Both the position numbers and the translations under genes were made by a program. From JAENVT01 sp963720775 (GTDB lineage Bacteria > Actinomycetota > Acidimicrobiia > Acidimicrobiales > Ilumatobacteraceae), in the NCBI GenBank assembly GCA_963720775.1, contig CAVRGR010000005.1:124001-188000 (forward strand): a DNA stretch of 64,000 nucleotides, written 5' to 3'. Of the stretch, positions 1-8,039 are shown piece after piece. The notes beneath the pieces were generated by a model that ran no database searches, had not been told where the DNA came from, and saw nothing but the letters and a program-made list of their open reading frames with translations. How positions within the stretch are numbered: position 1 is the stretch's first letter; each line of letters opens with the position of its first letter.

Positions 1-1
1 C

Positions 2-565
2 ACCCGCGAGGCCGTGCTCGCCGAAGGGGTGAAGGGTGGGTATTCGGCTACCTATGGCGTGCTCAAGGTGCTCGAGGAGCGCGGTCAGGTGCGCCGTGGC
101 TACTTCGTCGCCGGTCTCGGCGCGGCTCAGTTCGCGCTTCCCGGCGCCGTCGATCGGTTGCGGTCGGCCCGCGGGGTTGCCGACCCCTTGCTCCACCCCG
201 ACCTCGCACCCGCTCCCGTCGTGCTTGCCGCCACCGACCCGGCACAGCCCTACGGGGCAGCGCTCGACTGGCCCGAGTCTCCGGGTCGCCCGAGTCGCAC
301 GGCCGGAGCCGTGGTCGTGTTGCGCAGCGGCGTGCCGCTGGCGTGGTTCGACCGGCGTTCGTCGCACCTCGTCACCTTCCAGGCTTCGGCCGACAGAGGC
401 TGGGCAGAGGCGTTGGCCACCTTGGTGAAGGACGGCCGCCAGCGATCCATCGAGGTCCGCAAGGTCAATGGCGAACCGATCGATCGCAAAGGCTCGGAAG
501 CGGTCGCGCTGCTCGCCGCCGGATTTGCCGACGGCTACCGAGGGTTCGTTCTGCGCGGCGTTTGA
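2..565 (+). CDS. lhr: Lhr-family ATP-dependent helicase, C-terminal end (partial)
   Basis: The reading frame is open from the first bases of the window, so the gene starts upstream; only about 187 C-terminal residues are present. The segment TREAVLAEGV and then RRGYFVAGLGAAQFALPGAVDRLR closely match the C-terminal region typical of long Lhr (large helicase-related) proteins, which are 3'-5' superfamily 2 DNA helicases linked to DNA repair in actinobacteria. The helicase core motifs lie outside the window and cannot be checked. The family assignment rests on this remembered C-terminal signature. Confidence 0.85.
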   Translation, partial: TREAVLAEGVKGGYSATYGVLKVLEERGQVRRGYFVAGLGAAQFALPGAVDRLRSARGVADPLLHPDLAPAPVVLAATDPAQPYGAALDWPESPGRPSRTAGAVVVLRSGVPLAWFDRRSSHLVTFQASADRGWAEALATLVKDGRQRSIEVRKVNGEPIDRKGSEAVALLAAGFADGYRGFVLRGV

Positions 566-630
566 GCGGCGGAGATCCTTTTCGCGCGGTTGCACGTATG
601 TCAGTGCAACCGAACGGAATGGGAGACCCG

Positions 631-1068
631 ATGAAGCCAAACCGAGTGATGATGTTGGCTGTGGCAGGCGCGATGAGCCTGGTGGCATGCAGCAGCGACT
701 CGAAGTCAGCAGGAACGACCACGTCGTCGGCGGCCACGACGATCAAAGTCGTGTCGACGCCGACTCGCGGTGACGTCCTCGTCGACGGCGCGGGCAAGAC
801 GCTGTATCTGTTCGAGAAGGACTCTGGGACGACCTCGGCGTGCACGGGCGGGTGTGCTGCGGTGTGGCCCATCTTGTCGGCGGGCACCGTGACGGCTTCC
901 ACCGGCGTCGACGCCGGCAAGCTCGGCAGCGCTCACGGCCAGGTCACCTACAACGGTCACTTGCTCTACTACTTCTCCGGTGATGCTGCGCCGGGCGACA
1001 TGAAGGGTGTCGACATCGAGGAGTGGTACCCCGTGACGCCAGACGGTGGCTCGGCCGAGGCCAAGTGA
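631..1068 (+). CDS. Secreted-repeat (COG4315-type) lipoprotein
   Basis: The protein has 145 residues and a lipoprotein signal peptide: a hydrophobic stretch ends in a lipobox-like LVAC, giving the mature N-terminus CSSDS. A Ser/Thr-rich linker follows, then two copies of the secreted-repeat motif: one around GKTLYLFEKDSG with ACTGGCAAVWP, the other around VTYNGHLLYYFSGD. Such proteins are exported and anchored to the outer face of the membrane; their function is unknown. ATG 631 is preferred over ATG 598 because GGGAG at about 620-624 is correctly spaced as a ribosome site. It stands alone, tail to tail with the TetR gene. Confidence 0.8.
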   Translation: MKPNRVMMLAVAGAMSLVACSSDSKSAGTTTSSAATTIKVVSTPTRGDVLVDGAGKTLYLFEKDSGTTSACTGGCAAVWPILSAGTVTASTGVDAGKLGSAHGQVTYNGHLLYYFSGDAAPGDMKGVDIEEWYPVTPDGGSAEAK

Positions 1069-1093
1069 TGATGGCCTGAGGCGACGCAGTCGC

Positions 1094-1675
1094 TCAGTCG
1101 TGCACGGCGCGCAAGCCCGCCCAAGCCAGCACAGCCACCTGCTGACCGAGTACGAGAGGGTCGAAGGTTTGACCCTGCTCGACGAGGCGTCGGCTCACGC
1201 CCTCTGCCAAACCGACCAAGCCGTGAGCGAGCGTGCGGCGATGATCGGCGCTGATGTTGGCTGCGATCAACGGAGCGATCGCATCGGCGGCGCCGGCTGT
1301 GATGCGACGGATGGCAAGTGTCGACTCCTCGTCACGACTGGCTCGTGATCCGAACAGCAACAAGAAGGCCGCGTGGTCGTCGGAGACCCACTGGAAGTAG
1401 GCCCTGAAACCCTGCTCGGTCTGCTGGCGACCGCTGGCGACTCCCGCCGTTGCCTTGGTGATCGCTGTCAGCAGGCGGTTGCCCACCTCGTCGAGGAGGG
1501 CCATGTACAGGTCCTGCTTGCTGTCGAAGTGTTGGTACAGCACCGGCTTGGTGACACCGGCAGCGTCGGCGACGTCGTTCATCGACGTGCCATGAAATCC
1601 GTTGATGGCGAAGACCTCGACGGCAACGTCGAGGATCTGTTCGCGGCGGGCCGGAGCGGGAAGGCGGATGCTCAT
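1094..1675 (-). CDS. TetR/AcrR family transcriptional regulator
   Basis: The protein has 193 residues. The N-terminal 60 form a standard TetR helix-turn-helix: REQILDVAVEVFAINGFHGTS, then DVADAAGVTKPVLYQHFDSK with the recognition helix, and YMALLDEV leading into the ligand-binding part. The C-terminal domain is variable and gives no hint of the ligand. A palindrome (1679-1696) lies immediately upstream of the start codon, so autoregulation is likely. Upstream on the same strand are a small membrane protein and a sortase, which are possible targets; that is inference. Confidence 0.9.
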   Translation of the reverse strand: MSIRLPAPARREQILDVAVEVFAINGFHGTSMNDVADAAGVTKPVLYQHFDSKQDLYMALLDEVGNRLLTAITKATAGVASGRQQTEQGFRAYFQWVSDDHAAFLLLFGSRASRDEESTLAIRRITAGAADAIAPLIAANISADHRRTLAHGLVGLAEGVSRRLVEQGQTFDPLVLGQQVAVLAWAGLRAVHD

Positions 1676-1678
1676 ACG

Positions 1679-1696
1679 TGTTACCTCAGAGTAACA
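1679..1696. promoter_or_regulatory. Probable TetR operator (perfect inverted repeat)
   Basis: The sequence TGTTAC-CTCAGA-GTAACA has perfect 6-base arms around a 6-base centre and ends 3 bases before the start codon (1673-1675) of the TetR gene. The size and symmetry fit a TetR dimer site, and the TTAC/GTAA half-sites resemble operators known for actinobacterial TetR proteins. No binding data can be inferred from sequence. Confidence 0.5.
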
Positions 1697-1723
1697 ATTG
1701 TTCGTCTCGCAGGGAAATAGGGC

Positions 1724-1978
1724 TCACAAACCGCGCTCGCGGTCGTCGCGCTCGGCGGCCTTCACGGCGTAGCCGAGCACGATCGCCGGAGCGAGCAACG
1801 CCGAGCCGGCAATCATCGAACCGATCACGATTGCCGAGACCGCGCCGTTGAAGCTGACGGCGAAGCCGATCACGAAGGTGACGATGGCGATCCCGAAGCA
1901 CAAATACCCGATTCGATTGGCCAGGCGCGTCCAGCGGGCGACGGTCTGACGGCGAGCGCGTACAGGATCGATGCTCAC
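1724..1978 (-). CDS. Small membrane protein, unknown function
   Basis: The protein has 84 residues. A basic N-terminus (RARRQTVARWTRLANR) is followed by two predicted membrane helices, about residues 23-43 and 48-70, and a charged tail KAAERDDRERGL. No family was recognised. It lies 33 bases downstream of the sortase gene and upstream of the TetR gene on the same strand, so the three may be co-transcribed. ATG 1978 is the only sensible start. Confidence 0.6.
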   Translation of the reverse strand: MSIDPVRARRQTVARWTRLANRIGYLCFGIAIVTFVIGFAVSFNGAVSAIVIGSMIAGSALLAPAIVLGYAVKAAERDDRERGL

Positions 1979-2011
1979 GAGCGTGCCACCAGAAGCGTCA
2001 CGGTCGACGGC

Positions 2012-3259
2012 TCACAGGTTCGGCGGCAGCAGCCGGTTGACGTTTTCGTAGAAGAAGTACAGCACGACGACGAAGGGAGCGAAGCCGGCGAGGATCCCCA
2101 CCGAGTAGTGGCGCACCTTTCGGCTCAATCGCAGGATCCCGTAGGCGATTGCCGCGAGGAGCGCGCCCCACACGATTGCCTGTGGGATGGCAGTTGAGTC
2201 GCTGAACCATCCGTCGGCGAAGGCATCGGGCGACGCTGCCGCCGTGTCGGTCGGGATTCCACCAGCGGCTGTTGTCGTCGCTGGTGCCGGCACGTTGGCG
2301 TCGGTGCCGACGGTGGTGCCGACGGTGGTGCCGGCAGCCGTCGGTCCGGCGACCGTCGCGGTCGACGTGCCGACGCCTTCGTCGGGAAGCGTGGCATCGG
2401 GGCTGGTCGGCCCGACGGCCACCGGGGCGGGCTGAGTGAGCGGGTCCGACTGCTCCGCGAGCAGTTCGGAGTGCACGACGATCCTGTTGGTCGACGAGTA
2501 GCGCGGCGTGCACGAGACGAGCGTCAACGTGGCTTTGGTCGCATCGGTCGTGGGGACGACGTCGGCGTAGTCGTCGGGAGAGACGACTTCAGTGTCCGTG
2601 ACGCTGTACACGTAGCGACCGTTCAACGTGGTGACGATGATCTCGTCGCCGGGGCGCAACTCGTCGATGTCGTAGAACGGGTGCCCGTGGGTGGTGCGGT
2701 GCCCGGCCACTGCCGCGTTGCCGAGTTGGCCCGGTAGCGGAGTCTCCGGGAAGTGCCCGGGTCCCTTGGCCAGATCCCCCGCCGTTGCCCCCTCGACGAC
2801 GATGCGGTGCAGGCCCATGCGCGGGATCTCCAGTCGGGCCACGCCCTCGCCCTCGGCCGGAACGGGTTTGGCCGCCGGCTGAGCAGGCAGGGTGGTGGTC
2901 GACTCGAGTGGCCCGGTTGTCGGTGTGGTCGTCGTCTCGGTAGCACTGGTGATCGGGATGGTGACCGGCGGCATGGAAGTGCTGCTGGTTGTGGTTGGCG
3001 CATCGCCGGCGCCGACCAACTTGTCGAACTCCTTGGCCAAGTGACGCTGAGCTTGGGCGGTTTGTATGCCGGTGCCCCACAGCTGATAGGCCACGAACCC
3101 GAACATCAGCAGACCGAGCGTGATGAGCGTGCGGCCGATGCCACCGACGATCCACCTCCAGTCGTGGGGCGGTTTGGGGCGGTCCCAGTGGCTGACCCGC
3201 CGGTGATCTTCGGGTTCGTGGCCGCTGAGCTCGTGATCGTCGGGTGGAGTCTCGGACAT
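2012..3259 (-). CDS. Class E-like sortase with extra C-terminal membrane anchor
   Basis: The protein has 415 residues. After a polar N-terminus there is a membrane helix (about 35-60), a long Thr/Pro-rich linker (about 85-135), then the sortase domain (about 138-270). The catalytic set is visible: His187 in AVAGHRTTHG, Cys250 in TLVSCTPRYS and Arg259 in STNRIVV. The TPRYS context after Cys is typical of actinobacterial class E (SrtE) sortases, which attach proteins to the cell wall. A second Thr/Ala-rich linker leads to two C-terminal membrane helices (about 369-386 and 388-404), unusual compared with a standard sortase. No substrate is adjacent, but an LPTTG protein lies at 63249-63890. Confidence 0.88.
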   Translation of the reverse strand: MSETPPDDHELSGHEPEDHRRVSHWDRPKPPHDWRWIVGGIGRTLITLGLLMFGFVAYQLWGTGIQTAQAQRHLAKEFDKLVGAGDAPTTTSSTSMPPVTIPITSATETTTTPTTGPLESTTTLPAQPAAKPVPAEGEGVARLEIPRMGLHRIVVEGATAGDLAKGPGHFPETPLPGQLGNAAVAGHRTTHGHPFYDIDELRPGDEIIVTTLNGRYVYSVTDTEVVSPDDYADVVPTTDATKATLTLVSCTPRYSSTNRIVVHSELLAEQSDPLTQPAPVAVGPTSPDATLPDEGVGTSTATVAGPTAAGTTVGTTVGTDANVPAPATTTAAGGIPTDTAAASPDAFADGWFSDSTAIPQAIVWGALLAAIAYGILRLSRKVRHYSVGILAGFAPFVVVLYFFYENVNRLLPPNL

Positions 3260-3380
3260 GGTGGTTCGGTTTCGACGGTGACGCTATCGCCGCGTCGCGG
3301 TTCGGCCGTGACAGGCCGTCACCATCCAAGGTCGTGCTCGGCGAGGACCGCGCGACACGCCGGTAGCGTTGCCACGTCCT

Positions 3381-4030
3381 ATGGAGACGGATCCGGTCGT
3401 TCAACTCGTCGACGTCGTGGCCGTTCTCGACCGCTTTCCGGCGCTGGCGGGCGCCACACTCACGGTGCATCGTGGTGAGATCGTGCTCTTCCGCGGGCCC
3501 AACGGTGCCGGCAAGACGACGCTGTTGCGGCTCTGTGCCGGGCTGCTGCCTCCCAGCCGCGGCTCGGCGATCGTGCTCGGCCTCGATCTTGCCTCCCAGC
3601 GTCAAGAGGTTCGCTCACGCGTCGGGCTGCTGGGCCACTCGAACGGCTTGTACACCGACCTGACGGTGAGCGAGAACGTCACCTTCTGGGGAGCCACGGT
3701 CGGAGCCTCTCCGAGGAGATCCGGGCGGCGCTCGATCGTATGGGCCTCTCCACACGTCTTGCCTCGGTACCGGTTCGCAAGCTGTCGGCCGGACAGAGGC
3801 GCCGAACGGCCCTCGCCGGCCTCATCGCCCGTCGTGCCGAGCTGTGGTTGCTCGACGAACCCCACGCCGGGCTCGACGTGGCAGGTCGCGATGAGCTCGA
3901 CGCAGTCCTGCGGTCGGCGAGCGCGGCCGGGGCGACGATGATCGTCGCCAGTCACGAGCTCGATCGGGCCGGTGCCCTGGCCACTCGTATGGTCGAAGTT
4001 GCCGGCGGTCAGATTCGGGGCACGTCGTGA
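3381..4030 (+). pseudogene. ccmA: ccmA, haem-exporter ABC ATPase, interrupted by a frameshift
   Basis: CcmA is the ATPase of the CcmAB complex that releases holo-CcmE during cytochrome c maturation. The first part (from ATG 3381) carries Walker A GPNGAGKTT and runs to about 3707 (FWGATVGA). The rest is in another frame and resumes as SEEIRAALDRMGL with signature LSAGQ, Walker B LWLLDEP and the switch His in ASHEL. Reading the two parts together gives a complete ATPase of normal length, so a single-base change near 3706-3712 is the only defect. No slippery heptamer was seen there. The last bases overlap ccmB by GTGA. A sequence error is a serious possibility, because every other gene of the operon is intact. 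Confidence 0.85.
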
Positions 4031-4716
4031 CCAGCACCGAAGTCGCCCGCCTGGTGGCCGTCAAGGATCTGCGCATCGAACTGCGCAGCCGGATCCTCAT
4101 CAATCAGGTGCTTCCGTTTGCGGCGATCGTGATGGTGTTGTTCGCCTTCGCGCTCGACAAGGACGACCTGCTGGCCCGTGTGGCGCCGGGTCTGATCTGG
4201 TTGGCGACGATGTTCAGCATGCTGTTCGTCGTTCAGCGATCGTTTGCCGTCGAGGCTGCCGACGGGGCGCTCGACGCCCTGCGCACCGCAGGCGTACCCG
4301 CCCGCGGCATCTACTTCGGCAAGGCCATCGCGCTTTGCCTGCAACTCGTGGTGCTCGAGGTCCTGCTGTTCCTGGCGGCATTCGTGCTCTACAACAGCCG
4401 CGTCGGTGCTGATGGCGTGGCGTTGTTGATCACGAGCGCGCTAGCCGCTTCCTGCGGACTGGGCTTGGTCGGTACGCTCTATGGCGGTCTCACCATCGGA
4501 ACCAAGGGTCGCGAATCATTGCTGCCATTGCTGTTGCTCCCGGTGGTGGCACCAGTCCTGATCGGTGTAACCCAAGCGACCGAAGCGGCCCTGGGCGTAG
4601 GAGGAATCTCGATGCGTGAAGGTTGGGCATGGGTGTCGTTGCTGGTCACCTATGCGCTGCTGTTCGGCATCGGCGGCTCGATCGCCTTCGGTCCACTGGT
4701 GGATGACAGCGTATGA
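4027..4716 (+). CDS. ccmB: CcmB, haem-exporter membrane subunit
   Basis: The protein has 229 residues with six hydrophobic segments spread over its length. An early conserved stretch, VAVKDLRIELRSRILINQVLPF, matches the CcmB N-terminus. CcmB is the membrane partner of CcmA in the complex that drives release of haem-loaded CcmE. The start is GTG 4027, overlapping the ccmA stop by 4 bases, and the end overlaps the ccmC start (ATGA at 4713), so translational coupling is likely. GLGLVGTLYGGLTIGTKGRESLLPLL is a typical CcmB interior segment. Confidence 0.9.
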   Translation: MTSTEVARLVAVKDLRIELRSRILINQVLPFAAIVMVLFAFALDKDDLLARVAPGLIWLATMFSMLFVVQRSFAVEAADGALDALRTAGVPARGIYFGKAIALCLQLVVLEVLLFLAAFVLYNSRVGADGVALLITSALAASCGLGLVGTLYGGLTIGTKGRESLLPLLLLPVVAPVLIGVTQATEAALGVGGISMREGWAWVSLLVTYALLFGIGGSIAFGPLVDDSV

Positions 4717-5474
4717 GCGCCCCTGCGACGCACACCGAAGCCGCCGCCGCGACGACTGTGCGCAGGCCCACTGGCACACGAGTCACACGTGCGCTCGGCA
4801 TCGCCACGCTCATCGGTCTTGGTTGGTTCGTCACCTTCGGATTGTTCCTGTCGCCTGACGACGCCGTGCAGCTCGCGGGTGTGCGCATCCTCTATCTGCA
4901 CGTGCCCAGTGCGTGGCTCGCGTACCTGGCGTTCATAGTCACGGCGGTCTGCAGCGCGGCCTACCTCTCCAAGCGAACTCGCTCGTTGACGTGGGATCGT
5001 CTCGCCGGTGCCAGCGCCGAAGTCGGCGTGCTGTTCATGGGCATCACGTTGTTGACCGGCAGCCTGTGGGGGCGCATGTCGTGGGGCGTCTACTGGGTGT
5101 GGGATTCGCGAGTCACCACAACCGCGTTCCTCTTCGTCACGTATCTCGGCTACCTCGCCGTTCGAGGCCTCGGCGGCAGTCATCATCAACGCGCTCGGCG
5201 CAGTGCCGTGGTCGCTCTGCTGTCGGTGTTGGAGATCCCGCTCGTGCACTTCAGTGTCGAATGGTGGCGTCCGCTGCACCAACAGGAGAGCATCGCCAAG
5301 GGCAAGCTCGAGGGCCTCATGTTGTTCAGCTTGTTCATCGGCGTAGTCGTCTTCACGTTGCTGTACGTCTGGCTGGTGATGCATCGCCAGCGAGTGCTCG
5401 CCATGGAAGATGCGCTCGACGACCACGGCCTCGAGTTCGCCATCGCCGAGCGGCGAGAAGAGGCGCTCTTCTGA
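4713..5474 (+). CDS. ccmC: CcmC, haem lyase/transfer protein to CcmE
   Basis: The protein has 253 residues and six predicted membrane helices. It carries the tryptophan-rich haem-handling motif as WGVYWVWDSRVTT. The two conserved external histidines are in LYLHVPSAW and PLVHFSVEWW, flanking the motif as in the family. CcmC attaches haem to CcmE at the outer face of the membrane. The N-terminal 30 residues are a Thr/Ala-rich extension. It overlaps ccmB by 4 bases and the ccmD-like gene by one base (TGATG). Confidence 0.93.
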   Translation: MSAPATHTEAAAATTVRRPTGTRVTRALGIATLIGLGWFVTFGLFLSPDDAVQLAGVRILYLHVPSAWLAYLAFIVTAVCSAAYLSKRTRSLTWDRLAGASAEVGVLFMGITLLTGSLWGRMSWGVYWVWDSRVTTTAFLFVTYLGYLAVRGLGGSHHQRARRSAVVALLSVLEIPLVHFSVEWWRPLHQQESIAKGKLEGLMLFSLFIGVVVFTLLYVWLVMHRQRVLAMEDALDDHGLEFAIAERREEALF

Positions 5475-5605
5475 TGGAAACGCGCTTCGTCATCATCAGC
5501 TACATCGCCACCTTTGGAGGCATCGGTGTGCTCGTCGCGGCGATGCTTCGGCGGGCCCGCGTCCTTGCCCAACGCCTGCCACCAGAGGATCGTCCGTGGA
5601 CCTGA
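5474..5605 (+). CDS. ccmD: CcmD-like small membrane protein
   Basis: This 43-residue frame starts at ATG 5474, overlapping the ccmC stop by one base (TGATG), and ends inside the start of ccmE. It has one membrane helix (about residues 5-25) followed by a basic stretch LRRARVLAQRLP. This is exactly the architecture and gene position of CcmD, a small adaptor that links CcmC and CcmE to the CcmAB exporter. Sequence conservation in CcmD is low, so the call depends on size, topology and position. Confidence 0.75.
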   Translation: METRFVIISYIATFGGIGVLVAAMLRRARVLAQRLPPEDRPWT

Positions 5606-6081
5606 GTCCGCGCCAGACCTCGACGCTGGAGCGCGTCGAACCACGGCGGCGGCGCAACTGGGGGGCGTACGCGTTGTTGATCGTGGTGCTCGTGGCGGGT
5701 GGTGTGGTGGTCACCAAGTTCCTCACGTCGGCCATCGACTTCTATTGCAACGTGGATGAGGTCGGTCACAAGAGCGGTTGTGAAGCCGGTCGTCGGTTGC
5801 GCATCCAGGGCACGGTGCAGGAGGGAACGGTCACCAAGTCCGGGGCGGTCACCGACTTCGTGATCGCCTTCAACGGCGTCAGGATGAAGGTCCACTACGA
5901 CGGCGATCCGGGCGGGCTGTTCCAGGAATGCATCCCCGTGGTCGTCCACGGCTCGCTCGACGCAGCGGGTGTGTTCGACGGCGACCAACTCGAAGTGAAG
6001 CACAGCAACGAGTACGCGGCGAAGAACCCCGACCGTCTCGACCCGTCGAAATCGGCAGCATGCTCGCAACCGCAAGCCTGA
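5596..6081 (+). CDS. ccmE: CcmE, periplasmic haem chaperone
   Basis: The protein has 161 residues from GTG 5596, which overlaps the ccmD-like stop. A basic N-terminus and one membrane helix (about 23-43) anchor a beta-barrel domain. The haem-binding motif is present as His136-SNE-Tyr140 in LEVKHSNEY, matching the HxxxY form in which haem is bound covalently to His. RRLRIQGTV and VVVHGSLDAAGVF are typical CcmE strands. Odd features: Cys51 and Cys62 lie just outside the membrane helix, with further Cys112 and Cys156. These are not part of the usual CcmE motif. Confidence 0.9.
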   Translation: MDLSPRQTSTLERVEPRRRRNWGAYALLIVVLVAGGVVVTKFLTSAIDFYCNVDEVGHKSGCEAGRRLRIQGTVQEGTVTKSGAVTDFVIAFNGVRMKVHYDGDPGGLFQECIPVVVHGSLDAAGVFDGDQLEVKHSNEYAAKNPDRLDPSKSAACSQPQA

Positions 6082-8039
6082 ACGGAGTTGTCGGGCACGC
6101 GGCGCTGATCGTCGGGCTGGCGGCCAGTGTGTTCGGTGCGCTCGGGTTGGTGATCGCCACGGTCACCGGTGACGGACGGCTGTTGCGCTCGATCGCCAAC
6201 TATGCATGGATGGCCTTGGGTGGCGCCGTGCTCGCCATCGTCGTGATGGAACGGGCGTTGATCACTCGCGACTTCTCGCTCGCGTACATCCAAGAGGTCG
6301 GCTCGCGCGACACACCGGTGCTGTTCAACGTCACGGCCCTGTGGAGCGCGTTGGAAGGCAGCATCTTGCTGTGGCTGCTCATCCTGGCCGTCTACACGGC
6401 GGTCATCATGCGCCGCAACCGCCATCGGCTCGACGATCCACTGGTGGCTTGGGCGTTGGTGGTGATGTTCGCGGTCACCGCGTTCTTCTTCTTCTTGTCG
6501 TTCGGCCCAATCGATGCGTTCAAGAACGGCCCGGTCCCCGACTTCACCCGCTGCTGCCTCGGCCCCAACCCGCTGTTGCAGAACCACATCCTCGTGCTGT
6601 TCCACCCGCCGATCCTCTACCTCGGCTACGTCGGGTTCACGGTCCCCTTCGCGTTCGCGATCGCCGCGCTGATCACCGGACGCGTCGGCGAGGGCTGGTT
6701 GGTGGCCACTCGTCGCTGGGCCCTCTACGCGTGGGGGTTCCTCACGGTCGGCATCCTGCTCGGCGGCTGGTGGAGCTACGAAGTGCTGGGCTGGGGCGGC
6801 GTGTGGGGCTGGGACCCCGTCGAGAACGCCAGCTTCCTGCCATGGCTCACCGGCACGGCGTATCTGCACTCGGTGCTCGTGCAGGAGCGTCGCGGCATGC
6901 TGCGGGTGTGGAACATCAGCCTGCTGGTGGCGACGTTCTCGTTGACGATCCTCGGCACGTTCATCACCCGTAGCGGGGTGCTGCAGAGCGTCCACGCGTT
7001 CAGCAATGGCACGATCGGGCCGTACCTGCTGGGGTTCTTCGGAGTCACCGTGGCGGTGTCGTTGGCATTGATCGCCTGGCGCGGAGATCGCCTGCGTTCG
7101 CCGGGGGCAATCGACTCGCCGGTCTCGCGTGAGGGCGCGTTCCTCGCCAACAACGTGATCTTCACCGTGTTCGCGTTCATCGTGCTGCTCGGCACGGTGT
7201 TCCCACTGATCGTCGAGGCGCTCCAGGATCGCCAGATCGCTGTCGGTCCGCCCTTCTTCGATCGGCTGTCGATGCCCATCGGCATCACGTTGCTGTTTCT
7301 CATGGCGATTGCGCCGGTTTTGCCGTGGCGCAAGGCCAGCACCGAGCTATTCCGCGATCGGCTGTTCTGGCCGGCGTGGTGCGGCGCCGGCGCACTGGCG
7401 GTCAGCGTGCTCGTCGGCGCCGACGGGTTGGCGCCGCTCTTGGCCTTCTTCCTCGGAGGCTTCGCCGGAGGCGCAGCGCTTCGCCAACTCATGCTTGCTT
7501 CGCGTCGTCAGGGCTGGCGCGGTCTCGTCGGTAGGGCGAACGGCGGAATGGTGGTGCACCTCGGTGTGATCATCGTCGCCGTAGCGCTGGCAGCTTCGAA
7601 CAGCTATACGAGCGTCGCCGAATTCACCTTGAAGCAGGGTCAACCCGTGTCGTACCAGGGTCACACGTTCGAACTTCTGGGATTGAAGCAGTTCACCGAC
7701 GCTCGCTCGACGGGAGTGAAGGCCGAGATCCGCGTCGATGGCGGCAAGAGCTACGCGCCGGCCATCACCACGTTCACCAACTTCGGCACCAAGGTTCCGA
7801 CACCGAGCGTGCGCAATGGAATTCTCGACGATCTCTACCTCACCCTGGAGCCGAGCGTGCGGTTCGACGGTACCGAGGCGCCGGTGAAGATCTACATCAA
7901 GCCCCTGATCGTGTGGTTGTGGATCGGCGGGGCGTTGATGGCTGCGGGAACCGTGCTCGCCGGGTTCCCCGGTCGACGACGGCGCGTGCCGACCGACCCC
8001 GTGTCGGCGCCGATCGACTTGGACCGCGTCGGTGTCTGA
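6060..8039 (+). CDS. ccmF: CcmF, cytochrome c haem lyase subunit
   Basis: The protein has 659 residues from ATG 6060, overlapping ccmE by 22 bases. It has many membrane helices and the WWD haem-binding domain GGWWSYEVLGWGGVWGWDP followed by VENASFLPWLTGTAYLHS. The segment FGPIDAFKNGPVPDF and the histidine in HILVLFHPPILYLGY also fit the family. CcmF, with CcmH and CcmI, attaches haem from CcmE to the CxxCH motif of apocytochromes. The C-terminal soluble part (about 510-615) matches the usual CcmF outer domain. A longer frame upstream exists, but the chosen start gives the standard N-terminus NGVVGHAAL. Confidence 0.94.
   Translation: MLATASLNGVVGHAALIVGLAASVFGALGLVIATVTGDGRLLRSIANYAWMALGGAVLAIVVMERALITRDFSLAYIQEVGSRDTPVLFNVTALWSALEGSILLWLLILAVYTAVIMRRNRHRLDDPLVAWALVVMFAVTAFFFFLSFGPIDAFKNGPVPDFTRCCLGPNPLLQNHILVLFHPPILYLGYVGFTVPFAFAIAALITGRVGEGWLVATRRWALYAWGFLTVGILLGGWWSYEVLGWGGVWGWDPVENASFLPWLTGTAYLHSVLVQERRGMLRVWNISLLVATFSLTILGTFITRSGVLQSVHAFSNGTIGPYLLGFFGVTVAVSLALIAWRGDRLRSPGAIDSPVSREGAFLANNVIFTVFAFIVLLGTVFPLIVEALQDRQIAVGPPFFDRLSMPIGITLLFLMAIAPVLPWRKASTELFRDRLFWPAWCGAGALAVSVLVGADGLAPLLAFFLGGFAGGAALRQLMLASRRQGWRGLVGRANGGMVVHLGVIIVAVALAASNSYTSVAEFTLKQGQPVSYQGHTFELLGLKQFTDARSTGVKAEIRVDGGKSYAPAITTFTNFGTKVPTPSVRNGILDDLYLTLEPSVRFDGTEAPVKIYIKPLIVWLWIGGALMAAGTVLAGFPGRRRRVPTDPVSAPIDLDRVGV

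Noticed and set aside
2589..3605. Minus-strand frame overlapping the sortase and ccmA
   Set aside because: Another frame of the sortase region. It is low-complexity and Arg/His-rich, and the sortase frame carries the catalytic residues.
3700..3720. Programmed ribosomal frameshift in ccmA
   Set aside because: No slippery heptamer is visible at the junction, and four other genes show the same kind of break, so error or mutation is simpler.
5895..6995. Long minus-strand frame opposite ccmF
   Set aside because: It overlaps ccmE and ccmF, which are certain by motif; no ribosome site or recognisable domain.
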